Source: JARRRD01 sp037381085 (lineage in GTDB: Bacteria; Nitrospirota; Thermodesulfovibrionia; Thermodesulfovibrionales; UBA6898). From it: a stretch of 64,000 nucleotides of DNA. The notes under the pieces were generated by a model, which had not been told where the DNA came from, made no database searches, and worked only from the letters and a program-made list of their open reading frames with translations. Positions 1-8,159 of the stretch are shown here, piece by piece. A program made the translations under genes and the position numbers. Every line of letters begins with the position of its first letter. The first letter of the stretch is position 1. The stretch lies in assembly GCA_037381085.1 (NCBI GenBank), contig JARRRD010000001.1:1-64000 (forward strand), written 5' to 3'.

Positions 1-897
1 CAGGGGGCGGTCCTGCTCGACAGGGTTGTGGCGGTGGTGAACCAGGACGTAATCACGTGGAGCGAACTTTACAAGGACATGGAGATGGACGCATCTGCCA
101 GTGTCAAGGCGATGAGCGCCGGGGAGAGAAGGAAAGTATTCAAAGAACAGGAAGGCCCTTTCCTGGAGAGTCTCATAGATGTGAAGCTGGAGCTTCAGCA
201 GGCGAGAAACGACGGACTGGCCGTGTCGGACGAGGAAGTGAAGGAAGCGATAGAGAGTATTAAGAAGAAATATTCCATGAGCGACCCGGAACTTGAGGAA
301 TCTCTGAAGAAGGAAGGTTACTCGGTGGAGGAGTATCGCAAAAGGCTCGGGGAGCAGATACTTGTGAGCAGGGTGGTCGACCGTGATGTGAGGAACAAGA
401 TTGTGGTGTCCGACTCGGAGGTCAGTGATTACATAAAGAATCATCGCAAGGAACTGGAAGACGGTGGGAGTTACCATATCAGCCAGATCTTTTTCAAGAA
501 TCCCGCCGCCACGGGGGAAAGAAGCCGCCTTGAGGAAAAGGCCGGGGGGATCCTGAAAGAAATACGGAACGGAGAGAGTTTTTCGTCCCTCGCCAGGCAA
601 TACTCGGAAGACCCCTCTTCAGCCTCCGGAGGTGATCTCGGCTTCATCAGGAAGGACCAGCTGGGCAAGGAATTCGTCGCGGCTCTTTCGAAGCTGAAAC
701 CGGGGGAAGTGAGCAGGCCTTTCTGGACGGACAGCGGCCTGCACATCATAAAGCTGGACGAAGAAACGGACCCGAAGAGCATGAAACAGATTGAGGATAA
801 AGCGAGAGATGAGCTCACGAAGAAGCTCTTCAAGGTGAATTACGACGAATGGGTGAAGAAGCTGAGAAGCAAGGCGTTCATCGAAGTCAAGCTTTAG
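1..897 (+). CDS. SurA-like periplasmic peptidyl-prolyl isomerase, 5'-truncated by window edge
   Basis: The frame is open from base 1 (LLDRVVAVVNQDVITWSEL), so the start and signal peptide lie upstream of the window. The visible 298 residues hold a SurA-N/trigger-like helical domain (about the first 140 residues) followed by one parvulin (PpiC-type) rotamase domain at about residues 155-255, with family words such as YHISQIFF, ARQYSEDPSSASGGDLGF and PGEVSRPFWTDSGLHIIKL. Family members chaperone outer-membrane proteins in the periplasm. SurA of enterobacteria has two parvulin domains. Here there is one, as in many non-proteobacterial homologues. purN follows directly. Confidence 0.88.
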   Translation, partial: QGAVLLDRVVAVVNQDVITWSELYKDMEMDASASVKAMSAGERRKVFKEQEGPFLESLIDVKLELQQARNDGLAVSDEEVKEAIESIKKKYSMSDPELEESLKKEGYSVEEYRKRLGEQILVSRVVDRDVRNKIVVSDSEVSDYIKNHRKELEDGGSYHISQIFFKNPAATGERSRLEEKAGGILKEIRNGESFSSLARQYSEDPSSASGGDLGFIRKDQLGKEFVAALSKLKPGEVSRPFWTDSGLHIIKLDEETDPKSMKQIEDKARDELTKKLFKVNYDEWVKKLRSKAFIEVKL

Positions 898-901
898 GCC
901 G

Positions 902-1555
902 ATTGTAAGAACGGGTCTGGGCGTCCTGGCATCGGGAAGGGGATCGAATTTTCAGTCAATAATCGATTCTGTTGAATCGGGTTATCTGGACGCAGAAATA
1001 AAGGTGTTGGTAACAGACAACCGCGATGCCTTTGCTCTGGAGAGGGCGCGAAAAAGCGGCATCGAATCACTTGTGGTGGTCCCGAAGGAATTCGGTTCGA
1101 GAGACGATTATTTCAGAAGGATAGCGGAGGAACTGCGGGGCCGGGGCGTGAGTCTCGTTGTGCTAGCTGGTTTCATGCGTATTGTGGGCAAGCCACTGCT
1201 TCATGAATTCCCGAACCGGGTAATGAATATTCATCCCGCACTGCTGCCTTCTTTCCCAGGTCTTCACGGTCAGAGACAGGCCGTCGACTACGGGGTGAAG
1301 ATATCGGGCTGCACCGTGCATTTTGTCGATGAGGGCATGGACACGGGACCCATAATCATACAGGCCGCAGTACCCGTGCGGCATGACGATACGGAGGAAT
1401 CGCTGTCGGAGAGAATACTTCGACTCGAACACAGGATATATCCTGAGGCCATCAAGATGTTCGTGGAAGGCAGGTTGGATGTCAGGGGCAGGAAGGTCAT
1501 CATAAAAGAAGAGGGCCTGCCGGAAAAGGCGCTAATAAGTCCTACCCCCGGCTGA
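902..1555 (+). CDS. purN: Phosphoribosylglycinamide formyltransferase (PurN), non-standard start
   Basis: Transfers the formyl group of 10-formyl-THF to GAR in purine synthesis. The formyltransferase core is clear: NIHPALLPSFPG carries the catalytic Asn and His, and GCTVHFVDEGMDTGPII carries the catalytic Asp. The N-terminal phosphate-binding loop, VLASGRGSNFQSII, lies upstream of the first ATG/GTG/TTG codon in this frame (GTG at 1004), so translation must begin earlier. From the upstream stop at 863-865 to 1004 the frame contains no ATG, GTG or TTG. ATT at 902 or CTG at 917 are the best-placed candidates, and no good Shine-Dalgarno precedes either. The start given is therefore a guess. A small deletion that removed the true start is the alternative. 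It lies 4 bases after the SurA-like gene. Confidence 0.85.
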   Translation: MVRTGLGVLASGRGSNFQSIIDSVESGYLDAEIKVLVTDNRDAFALERARKSGIESLVVVPKEFGSRDDYFRRIAEELRGRGVSLVVLAGFMRIVGKPLLHEFPNRVMNIHPALLPSFPGLHGQRQAVDYGVKISGCTVHFVDEGMDTGPIIIQAAVPVRHDDTEESLSERILRLEHRIYPEAIKMFVEGRLDVRGRKVIIKEEGLPEKALISPTPG

Positions 1556-1617
1556 CAGATATTCGTCAGGTTTGGCAGCTGAAAGAGCTGACATTCGCTC
1601 AGGGATGCCGGGGTTGA

Positions 1618-2148
1618 TCAGATGCACCGGGAGATGTTCTTCCTGAGGAGACCCCTTGCTTTTGCAAAGATGTCGAGAAACGTCTCGTCGCGGTAGTCCG
1701 GGTAGGTATATGGCAGGGGATTGAAGCTTCCGTCCCTGTGAAACAGTTCAACCTCGCCAAACACACCGCTGCCGAGATAGATCCGGTGGGAATAGTTCTT
1801 TCTTGAAGCGAGTACCACCTTTGCGAGGGTCATATAACCGGGGTCTATGTTTATCTGCCTTCTTCCTTCTCTCCAGAACCTCTCCTCCACAGTCATCGTG
1901 GCCAGTTTTGCATCTACGACCGACGAAGAATCAACTTTCTTTTCAAAGAAGATAAATCTCCTGAAGACAGGAGGATCGAGTTCCTTTGCATAATAGTCCG
2001 TGTAGTTCCAGGGAAGGGCGGGACTCTCAAAGAAGGTCCTTCCGAAAATCCCTTTGAGGTCCAGCGAGGCGGCGGTGAAAATGTCGTCGGAGGAATAAAG
2101 GGACCCGGCAAAGATAACGGCGATTTCAGGTCCTCTCCCGCCGGCCAT
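1618..2148 (-). CDS. DUF4416 family protein
   Basis: A 176-residue protein recognised as DUF4416 by overall pattern, including FFESPALPWNYTDYYAKE near residues 39-56 and RRQINIDPGYMTLAKVVLAS near residues 95-114. The family has no established biochemical role that I can cite. It is common in Nitrospirota, Aquificota and Desulfobacterota. No signal peptide or membrane segment is seen, so it is probably cytoplasmic. It is the last gene of a leftward unit after clpC and the TlpA-like gene, starting 3 bases after the TlpA-like stop codon. Confidence 0.75.
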   Translation of the reverse strand: MAGGRGPEIAVIFAGSLYSSDDIFTAASLDLKGIFGRTFFESPALPWNYTDYYAKELDPPVFRRFIFFEKKVDSSSVVDAKLATMTVEERFWREGRRQINIDPGYMTLAKVVLASRKNYSHRIYLGSGVFGEVELFHRDGSFNPLPYTYPDYRDETFLDIFAKARGLLRKNISRCI

Positions 2149-2151
2149 GTG

Positions 2152-2535
2152 CTAACGCAACAGGGATGAAATAAAGTCTCTGTCCTGCAGGCTGGACCAG
2201 TTATCCGGTCCTATCACCTTCTTCTTCAGGATGCCGTCCTTGTCTATTACGTAGGTTTCGGGTACACCGGTCACGCCGAAGTTCTTTGCCGCGGAGCCGT
2301 CAGGGTCTTCCCTGCACGGACCGCACCAGGACGCCCAGAAATTGACGAACACGACCTTGCCCTTAAAATCGGAAGATGAAAGGACCTTTCCCGTGCGGAA
2401 ATCAGTGGCGTGGAAAGAGGGCGCATACAAGCCGACAACCGAAGGCCTGGGCGTCCTTCCTTCTCTGAGACTGAGAACAATCGCGGCAACTCCCGCTACG
2501 AGGAGCACCACCAGTATAATCCGTTTGCCTTTCAT
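2152..2535 (-). CDS. TlpA-like membrane-anchored thioredoxin with an internal deletion
   Basis: Residues 1-23 form an N-terminal membrane anchor, so the thioredoxin domain faces the periplasm. The redox motif WCGPC follows VVFVNFWAS as in TlpA/ResA proteins, and the cis-proline segment GVTGVPETYVIDKDG is also present. Between the active site (CRE) and DPDGSAAKNFGV the family normally has about 40-45 residues (helix 1 and a central strand). Here the two parts are joined directly in frame, giving 127 residues instead of about 165-180. The fold would lose its central strand. This is an assembly error or a defective gene. AGAGGGG lies directly before the ATG. Confidence 0.75.
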   Translation of the reverse strand: MKGKRIILVVLLVAGVAAIVLSLREGRTPRPSVVGLYAPSFHATDFRTGKVLSSSDFKGKVVFVNFWASWCGPCREDPDGSAAKNFGVTGVPETYVIDKDGILKKKVIGPDNWSSLQDRDFISSLLR

Positions 2536-2651
2536 CCCCTCTCGACCCCGCAGACCTCCAGGGAAGAAGATACCTGCAGTTGAAATTACCGGACTCCCCG
2601 ACGACGCCGGGGAAATAACAGCCGGCTCAAATCGTACCTTTTATACAGCCG

Positions 2652-5093
2652 CTAGTTTACCCCGGACAAGACCGAGGCCTCTTCAACAGACACGAAAACA
2701 GGGGCCCCATCATCGAGAAGAACCCTGATTTTCTGTGCGCCCCTGAACTTTCCTTTCAGGATCTCCTCGGAGAGCGGGTCCTCGATGGTTTTCTGGACGG
2801 CCCTCCTCATGGGTCTCGCGCCGTAAGATGGCTTGTAATGGTGGTCCAGTATCCACTCCTTGACCTCCTGCGAGACCTCGATGACAAATTCCTGCTCTAT
2901 CAGCTGCATGTTTGTTTCTTCTATCAGAAGGTCTATTATCGAAATGAGGTGCCGTTTTTCAAGCGGGTGGAAAACCACGATCTCGTCGACGCGGTTGAGA
3001 AATTCGGGGTTGAAGGTCTTTCTCAGCTCGTTAAGGACGTTGTCCTTGATATTACTGTAAACGTCGCCGGAATCGGCCCTTTGGAAACCAAGGGGAGTCG
3101 CCTTTTCTATGATCCTCGCGCCTACATTCGACGTCATGATTATCACGGTATTTCTGAAGTCTACCTTCCTTCCGAAACTGTCGGTGAGGATACCCTCGTC
3201 GAGAACCTGCAGAAGGATGTTGAATACATCCGGGTGAGCCTTCTCGATCTCATCAAATAGGATTACGGAATATGGCTTTTTGCGTACCTTCTCGGTGAGC
3301 TGCCCCCCTTCTTCGTACCCCACATAACCGGGAGGCGCTCCGGTAAGCCTCGATACGTTGAATCTTTCCATGTATTCCGACATGTCGATCTTGATAAGAG
3401 AACTTTCGTCGTTGAACAGGAAACTCGCCAGTGCCTTCGCAAGTTCTGTCTTGCCGACACCGGTAGGCCCGAGGAAGAAGAAGGAGCCTATGGGTTTCCT
3501 GTTACTTTTCAGTCCCGCCCTCGATCTCCTGATTGCCCTGGACACAGCCCTGACCGCTTCATCCTGGGCGATGATCCGTTCGTGGAGTTCTTCCTCCATC
3601 CTCAGAAGCTTTTCGGACTCCTTTTCCTCGATTTTGAAAATCGGTATACCGGTCATCTTTGCGACCGTATAAGCCACATCCTCCTCGTCGATCACCGGGA
3701 TCTCCTTGGAAAGGTCGTCTCTCCACTTTTTCTGGAGATGTTCCAGCATCGTCTTTACTTTTTCTTCCTCAAGCCGTATGGAGGACGCCTTGTCAAGGTC
3801 GTGAAGTTTCACGTAGAGGTTTTTTTCCTTTGACAGCCTGTTCATCTTGTATTCCAGTTCTTTGAGCTCCAGGGGAGGAGTAAACCTTTTCATCTTGATG
3901 CGCGAACCCGTTTCGTCAATGACGTCGATCGCCTTATCGGGCAGGAACCTGTCCGGAATGTATCTGTCCGAAAGTCTGGCCGACGCGGTAACGGCTTCGC
4001 TGCTGAATTTAACTCTGTGATGGGCCTCGTATCTCGGGCGCAATCCCGCCAATATCTCAATAGTAGTTTCTATGTCGGGAGGCTGGACGTAAATAGGCTG
4101 GAACCTTCTCTCGAAGGCCCTGTCCTTCTCGATATATTTTCTGTATTCGTCAGGAGTGGTCGCCCCCACACACTGTATCTCGCCCCTGGAAAGGGCCGGT
4201 TTGAGCATGCTCGACGCGTCTATAGACCCCTCGGCCGCGCCCGCTCCTATCAGTGTGTGCAATTCGTCAATGAACAGAATGACGTTGTCGACCTGAACGA
4301 TTTCCTTCATAACAATCTTGAGCCGTTCTTCAAACTGGCCGCGGTACTTGGTTCCGGCAATGAGGGCCCCGAGATCCAGTGAGATGATCCTCTTGCCTGT
4401 GACGCTTTCGGGGATATCGCCGGTCACTATCCTCTGGCAGAGACCTTCCACTATGGCCGTCTTGCCGACGCCCGGCTCCCCTATTATGACCGGGTTGTTC
4501 TTTATTCTCCTGCCCAGTACCTGAAGCACCCTTTCAATTTCGTCTTCCCTCCCGATTACCGGATCGAGACGGTTTTCCTTCGCCATCTGCGTCAGGTCCC
4601 TTCCGAATTCGTCAAGGGCCGGCGTTGCGCTTCTCTTATCGCGCATGTGTGCATAGGATTTCATTGAAAGATTTATCGTCAGCTGTCTTGCGCCGAGGAG
4701 GTTTGCTCCGAGGTTGCGAAGGATTTTGCCCGCGATGCCTTCGTCTTCCCTGACCAACCCCAGGAGAAGGTGTTCGCTCCCTATGTAGTTGTGGCCCAGC
4801 AGCCTCGCTTCCTCCACCGCCAGTTCGAGCACTTTCTTCGCCCGGGGAGTAAAGGGGATATCTCCGAACGTCAAAAGGTTCATGCCGGCCGGGAGGTTTC
4901 TCTCTATCTCCATGCGAAGTTCCTCGACGGTGAGCCCCATCTTCTTAAGAATCGCCAGAGGAAGACCGTCCTCTTCTCTCAAAAGAGCAAGCAGAAGGTG
5001 CTCCGTACCCAGGTAGTCGTTTTGCCGCTTTTCCGCCTCTTCTTTTGCGAAAATTATTACTTTTCTTCCTCTTTCGGTAAATTTCTCAAACAT
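2652..5093 (-). CDS. clpC: ATP-dependent Clp protease ATP-binding subunit ClpC
   Basis: An AAA+ unfoldase of 813 residues, full length for ClpC, which feeds substrates to ClpP. Two Clp-N repeats occupy about residues 1-150 (EHLLLALLREEDG, EHLLLGLVREDEG). The first AAA module has Walker A GEPGVGKT near residue 205. A UVR-type coiled segment (LEYKMNRLSKEKNLYVKL) near residue 420 marks ClpC rather than ClpB or ClpA. The second AAA module has GPTGVGKT near residue 550, and a D2-small domain closes the protein. A sigma70-like promoter lies just upstream at 5132-5161. It is the first gene of a leftward unit with the TlpA-like and DUF4416 genes. Confidence 0.97.
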   Translation of the reverse strand: MFEKFTERGRKVIIFAKEEAEKRQNDYLGTEHLLLALLREEDGLPLAILKKMGLTVEELRMEIERNLPAGMNLLTFGDIPFTPRAKKVLELAVEEARLLGHNYIGSEHLLLGLVREDEGIAGKILRNLGANLLGARQLTINLSMKSYAHMRDKRSATPALDEFGRDLTQMAKENRLDPVIGREDEIERVLQVLGRRIKNNPVIIGEPGVGKTAIVEGLCQRIVTGDIPESVTGKRIISLDLGALIAGTKYRGQFEERLKIVMKEIVQVDNVILFIDELHTLIGAGAAEGSIDASSMLKPALSRGEIQCVGATTPDEYRKYIEKDRAFERRFQPIYVQPPDIETTIEILAGLRPRYEAHHRVKFSSEAVTASARLSDRYIPDRFLPDKAIDVIDETGSRIKMKRFTPPLELKELEYKMNRLSKEKNLYVKLHDLDKASSIRLEEEKVKTMLEHLQKKWRDDLSKEIPVIDEEDVAYTVAKMTGIPIFKIEEKESEKLLRMEEELHERIIAQDEAVRAVSRAIRRSRAGLKSNRKPIGSFFFLGPTGVGKTELAKALASFLFNDESSLIKIDMSEYMERFNVSRLTGAPPGYVGYEEGGQLTEKVRKKPYSVILFDEIEKAHPDVFNILLQVLDEGILTDSFGRKVDFRNTVIIMTSNVGARIIEKATPLGFQRADSGDVYSNIKDNVLNELRKTFNPEFLNRVDEIVVFHPLEKRHLISIIDLLIEETNMQLIEQEFVIEVSQEVKEWILDHHYKPSYGARPMRRAVQKTIEDPLSEEILKGKFRGAQKIRVLLDDGAPVFVSVEEASVLSGVN

Positions 5094-5108
5094 CTCTCGC
5101 TCCTTGTC

Positions 5109-5124
5109 GGAACCTCATGGTTCC
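5109..5124. promoter_or_regulatory. Perfect inverted repeat GGAACC-tcat-GGTTCC in clpC leader
   Basis: A 6-bp perfect inverted repeat with a 4-base loop lies between the -10 box and the clpC start. It may be an operator or a small mRNA hairpin. No named regulator's consensus fits it, and the short tandem AGTCAA repeat upstream lacks the spacing of a CtsR site. Confidence 0.3.
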
Positions 5125-5131
5125 TAATCAA

Positions 5132-5161
5132 ATAATACTTTTTTTGAAGAGTCAAAGTCAA
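5132..5161 (-). promoter_or_regulatory. Putative sigma70-type promoter for clpC
   Basis: On the minus strand TTGACT (5156-5161), an 18-base spacer and TATTAT (5132-5137) match 5/6 in each box. The transcript would start about 30 bases before the clpC ATG. The -35 box is half of a tandem AGTCAA/AGTCAA on the plus strand. Confidence 0.6.
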
Positions 5162-5261
5162 TAAAGAGCGGAGATTTCAAGAGTGCATCAGGAGAGAGGT
5201 ATACTATCGCTTCGGCGGAAGAACCGGAACAGGTCGGAGACGCTGCTCCGGCAGAGCCGGA

Positions 5262-5984
5262 TCATTCCTCCTGGCTTAAATTGATCAGATACTTCGCAGC
5301 CACGGCCTCAAGCGTGACGGGAGCCGTCTTTCCCTGGCGCATCAGCCCGAGTCCCTCCAGATCAGTCTTCCAGACGATATCGCCGGGGGCCAGCAGGCAA
5401 ACGCTGCCCGGCTCCTGCTTCATATGAAGCCTGTTGTCGCTGAAATAATAATGATCTTCGTTAACCTCCGTATCGTACAGGCGCATGGAAGGAGGGATAT
5501 CGACAGGACGGAACCACAGTTTTATTTCTCTTTCAGCCTCGCCGGGAGTTGCAGACGCGTGAATAAGATTATCCATCCGTTCGGCGATTGCCTTTCCCTC
5601 CTTGTCCTTGATTGGAACAATCGTGCCGAGTGAGCGGACACAGCCCGGTCTTGTCTCCCGGGCGACGTGCGGGTTGGTAGGTCCGCATATATCGCGCATC
5701 TTCCTGACGGCGTCCGCACCCTGGTATACAAAGGCGATGACTCTCCGCTTCTGCGGCTGATCGGGATAATGAAGGCGGCCCATGATGTAGTCAATCAGTG
5801 AGGGATAAAATATTTTCCCCCGGTGTTCGGCGTAGTGTTCCTCGGCGAGCATTCTGTTTACGTGGACTATCTTTGCACCCGCAAAGCGAAGACCGGTATG
5901 AAATTCCGACAGCAGGGAAAGCACATATCCGGTCAATGAATTCTTCAAGGCATCGGGTTTTATAAGTACAAGAGTCTGTTCCAT
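5262..5984 (-). CDS. ndk: Nucleoside diphosphate kinase family protein with C-terminal extension
   Basis: The start chosen is the ATG at 5984 (EQTLVLIKPDAL), preceded by AGGGTGA at a good distance. A longer frame opens at 6059 but carries no family sequence in its first 25 residues. The NDK fold covers about residues 1-150: LIKPDALKNS at the N-terminus, RDICGPTNPHVARETRPG, and the phospho-acceptor histidine in DNLIHASATPGEAEREI. Standard NDK enzymes end near residue 140-150. This one continues for about 90 residues (DHYYFSDNRLHMKQEPGS onward) of unassigned sequence. It equilibrates NTP and NDP pools and lies directly after mdh on the same strand. Confidence 0.85.
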   Translation of the reverse strand: MEQTLVLIKPDALKNSLTGYVLSLLSEFHTGLRFAGAKIVHVNRMLAEEHYAEHRGKIFYPSLIDYIMGRLHYPDQPQKRRVIAFVYQGADAVRKMRDICGPTNPHVARETRPGCVRSLGTIVPIKDKEGKAIAERMDNLIHASATPGEAEREIKLWFRPVDIPPSMRLYDTEVNEDHYYFSDNRLHMKQEPGSVCLLAPGDIVWKTDLEGLGLMRQGKTAPVTLEAVAAKYLINLSQEE

Positions 5985-6064
5985 TTCTTCGGTCACCCTA
6001 TGAGTCCCTTTCTTTGATATGATCCTGGTTCGATCCGGCAGACCGGAGGAGCCGGCCATACCTT

Positions 6065-7000
6065 TTATTCAGCCAGGGCTTTGTTGATCAATTCCCTCGT
6101 TGCCGCCCCGGACCTGTTGAACTCTTTCTTCTCGTCTTCCGTCAGTTCCAGCTCCAGGATTTTCTCCGCTCCTTTTCTGCCGAGCATGACCGGTACTCCC
6201 ATAAAGAGGTCTTCTATTCCGTATTCACCCGTTAGGTAAGCCGAGCACGGCAGAATGCGCTTTTCGTCGAGCAGGATCGCACTGATCATTTCGAATATCG
6301 CCGCTGCCGGTGCGTAATAGGCGCTGCCGGTCTTCAGCAGCGATACGATCTCTGCCCCGCCCTGCCTGGTTCTGCCGACCAGTTCCGCAATGCGGTCTTT
6401 TCCCACAAGGCTCTCCAGAGGGACCCCCTTCACGGTTGCAAGTCGGGCAAGAGGGACCATGAGATCTCCGTGGCCGCCCAGGACAATCGCTTCCATGTCA
6501 CGGGGCGAGACCCCGAGCTCGAGTGAAACAAAGGTCCTGAACCGCGAGGAATCCAGAACGCCGCCCATGCCCAATACCCGACGATGATTGAGTCCCGAAA
6601 CCTTCCATGCAATATAGGTCATTACGTCCATGGGATTGGTAACCACAATTGTTACTGCACGAGGCGACAACCTGGCGGTTTCAGCGGCAACCTCTTTGAT
6701 GACGCCGGCATTTGCCTGCAGGAGGTCGTCCCTGCTCATACCCGGTTTTCTGGGAAATCCCGCGGTCACCACGACAACGTCCGAGTCCGCCGTCTCCGCG
6801 TAATCGTTGGCGCCCGTGCATGAAGTGGAGACGTTCCAGAGCGAGGCGGCCTCGGTCAGGTCAAGGGCCTTGCCCTGCGGGATGCCCTCAGCGATGTCAA
6901 AGAGCGCCACGTCGGCAAGTCCGGACTGGAGGACAAGCTGGGCCGTAGTAGCTCCGACATTGCCTGCGCCGATTATGGACACCTTCGCTTTCATGACCAC
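6065..7000 (-). CDS. mdh: Malate dehydrogenase (LDH-like NAD-dependent type)
   Basis: Interconverts malate and oxaloacetate with NAD(H). The Rossmann motif GAGNVGATTA is at residues 11-20, followed by the acidic LFDIAEGIPQGKALDL typical of NAD-specific MDH. Substrate-binding and catalytic features are visible: the GFPRKPGMSRDDLL loop with its arginine, VTNPMDVMTY, and the catalytic histidine in LGGHGDLMVPL. Length 311 is normal. GTG at 7000 or ATG at 6994 could be the start, and no strong Shine-Dalgarno separates them. The upstream promoter region runs into the scaffold gap. Confidence 0.96.
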   Translation of the reverse strand: MVMKAKVSIIGAGNVGATTAQLVLQSGLADVALFDIAEGIPQGKALDLTEAASLWNVSTSCTGANDYAETADSDVVVVTAGFPRKPGMSRDDLLQANAGVIKEVAAETARLSPRAVTIVVTNPMDVMTYIAWKVSGLNHRRVLGMGGVLDSSRFRTFVSLELGVSPRDMEAIVLGGHGDLMVPLARLATVKGVPLESLVGKDRIAELVGRTRQGGAEIVSLLKTGSAYYAPAAAIFEMISAILLDEKRILPCSAYLTGEYGIEDLFMGVPVMLGRKGAEKILELELTEDEKKEFNRSGAATRELINKALAE

Positions 7001-7051
7001 GACATTAAAACTGAGACGCCCCGGAATGGCAAGAAAAATATCGAGATGTTA

Positions 7052-7086
7052 NNNNNNNNNNNNNNNNNNNNNNNNNNNNNNNNNNN
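7052..7086. other. Scaffold gap (35 unknown bases)
   Basis: A run of Ns marks an unresolved join. It removes the start of the inositol phosphate synthase gene and part of the intergenic space between it and mdh. The true gap length is not known from the sequence. Confidence 0.99.
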
Positions 7087-8148
7087 GCCAGCTCACTTGT
7101 TCAAGGTATAGAGTATTACGGGAAAAAGAGGGGGAAGGACAGGGACTCTGCCCTGGGACTCATGCATTACAACCTCGGTGGTTACAGGCCCGGCGACATC
7201 AGGGTTGTGGCTGCCTTTGACATAGACAGACGTAAGGTGGGCAGGCCCGTGGGTGAAGCACTCTTCAGCAAGCCCAACTGCACAAAGGTATTCTCCGGCG
7301 GAAAGCTTGATATTCCGGTGAAGGTCCAGATGGGGAAAGTACTGGATGGGGTATCGGAACATCTGAAGGGCTATCCCGATGACAGAAGATTTATCGTAGC
7401 GAAGAAGAGGCCGGTTGATGTGGCGAAAGTACTTAAACGTTCCGGTGCTGACATACTCCTGAACTACCTTCCGGTGGGATCGGAAAAGGCGACCGCCTTC
7501 TATGCCGAGGCCTGTCTGGAGGCCGGGGTCAGCCTCATAAACTGCATCCCTGTTTTTATCGTTTCGAACAGGAAGTGGGCAAAGCGGTTCGCGGACCGTA
7601 ATATCCCTGCCATAGGCGACGATGTAAAAAGCCAGATAGGGGCGACTATTATACACCGCTGTCTGGCCAGGCTCTTTGAAGACCGGGGTGTCAAGATCGA
7701 CAGCACGTATCAGCTGAATGTCGGCGGCAACACGGACTTTCTCAACATGTTGAACAGATCGAGGCTCAGGCTGAAGAAAGTATCAAAGACGGAGGCGGTG
7801 CAGTCACAGCTTCATATACCTCTTGGACGGGAGAGGATCCATATCGGCCCTTCAGATTATATACCTTGGCTTGACGACAACAAAGTATGTTTTCTCCGCA
7901 TAGAGGGGAGGGGTTTCGGCAACGTACCTCTCCATCTGGAAATGAGACTCTCCGTGGAGGATTCCCCCAACAGTGCGGGGGTTGTTATAGACGCGATAAG
8001 ATGCTGCAAGATCGCCCGCGACAGGAAGACAGGCGGACCGCTCGTTTCGCCGTCGGCCTATTTCATGAAACATCCCATCAAGCAGTTTTCCGATGAAGCG
8101 GCGAGGACCATGGTGGAAGATTTCGTTCGGGGTAAAATCGAGAGGTAG
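7087..8148 (+). CDS. ino1: myo-Inositol-1-phosphate synthase, 5' end lost in gap
   Basis: Converts glucose 6-phosphate to inositol 1-phosphate using bound NAD. The frame is open to the gap edge, beginning ASSLVQGIEYY, which is the segment just after the NAD-binding glycine loop, so only about 10-15 residues are missing. Core family words are present: GLMHYNLGGYRPGDIRVVAA, IGDDVKSQIGATIIHR, QLNVGGNTDFLNML, and SPSAYFMKHP near the end. This is the shorter archaeal/bacterial form. The CDP-alcohol phosphotransferase starts 11 bases after the stop, pointing to inositol phospholipid synthesis. Confidence 0.93.
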   Translation, partial: ASSLVQGIEYYGKKRGKDRDSALGLMHYNLGGYRPGDIRVVAAFDIDRRKVGRPVGEALFSKPNCTKVFSGGKLDIPVKVQMGKVLDGVSEHLKGYPDDRRFIVAKKRPVDVAKVLKRSGADILLNYLPVGSEKATAFYAEACLEAGVSLINCIPVFIVSNRKWAKRFADRNIPAIGDDVKSQIGATIIHRCLARLFEDRGVKIDSTYQLNVGGNTDFLNMLNRSRLRLKKVSKTEAVQSQLHIPLGRERIHIGPSDYIPWLDDNKVCFLRIEGRGFGNVPLHLEMRLSVEDSPNSAGVVIDAIRCCKIARDRKTGGPLVSPSAYFMKHPIKQFSDEAARTMVEDFVRGKIER

Positions 8149-8159
8149 CAGGGCATGAG

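Noticed and set aside
5132..5161. Possible CtsR operator before clpC (tandem AGTCAA)
   Set aside because: The two AGTCAA words abut directly. CtsR sites need heptads separated by about three bases, and no ctsR gene is seen.
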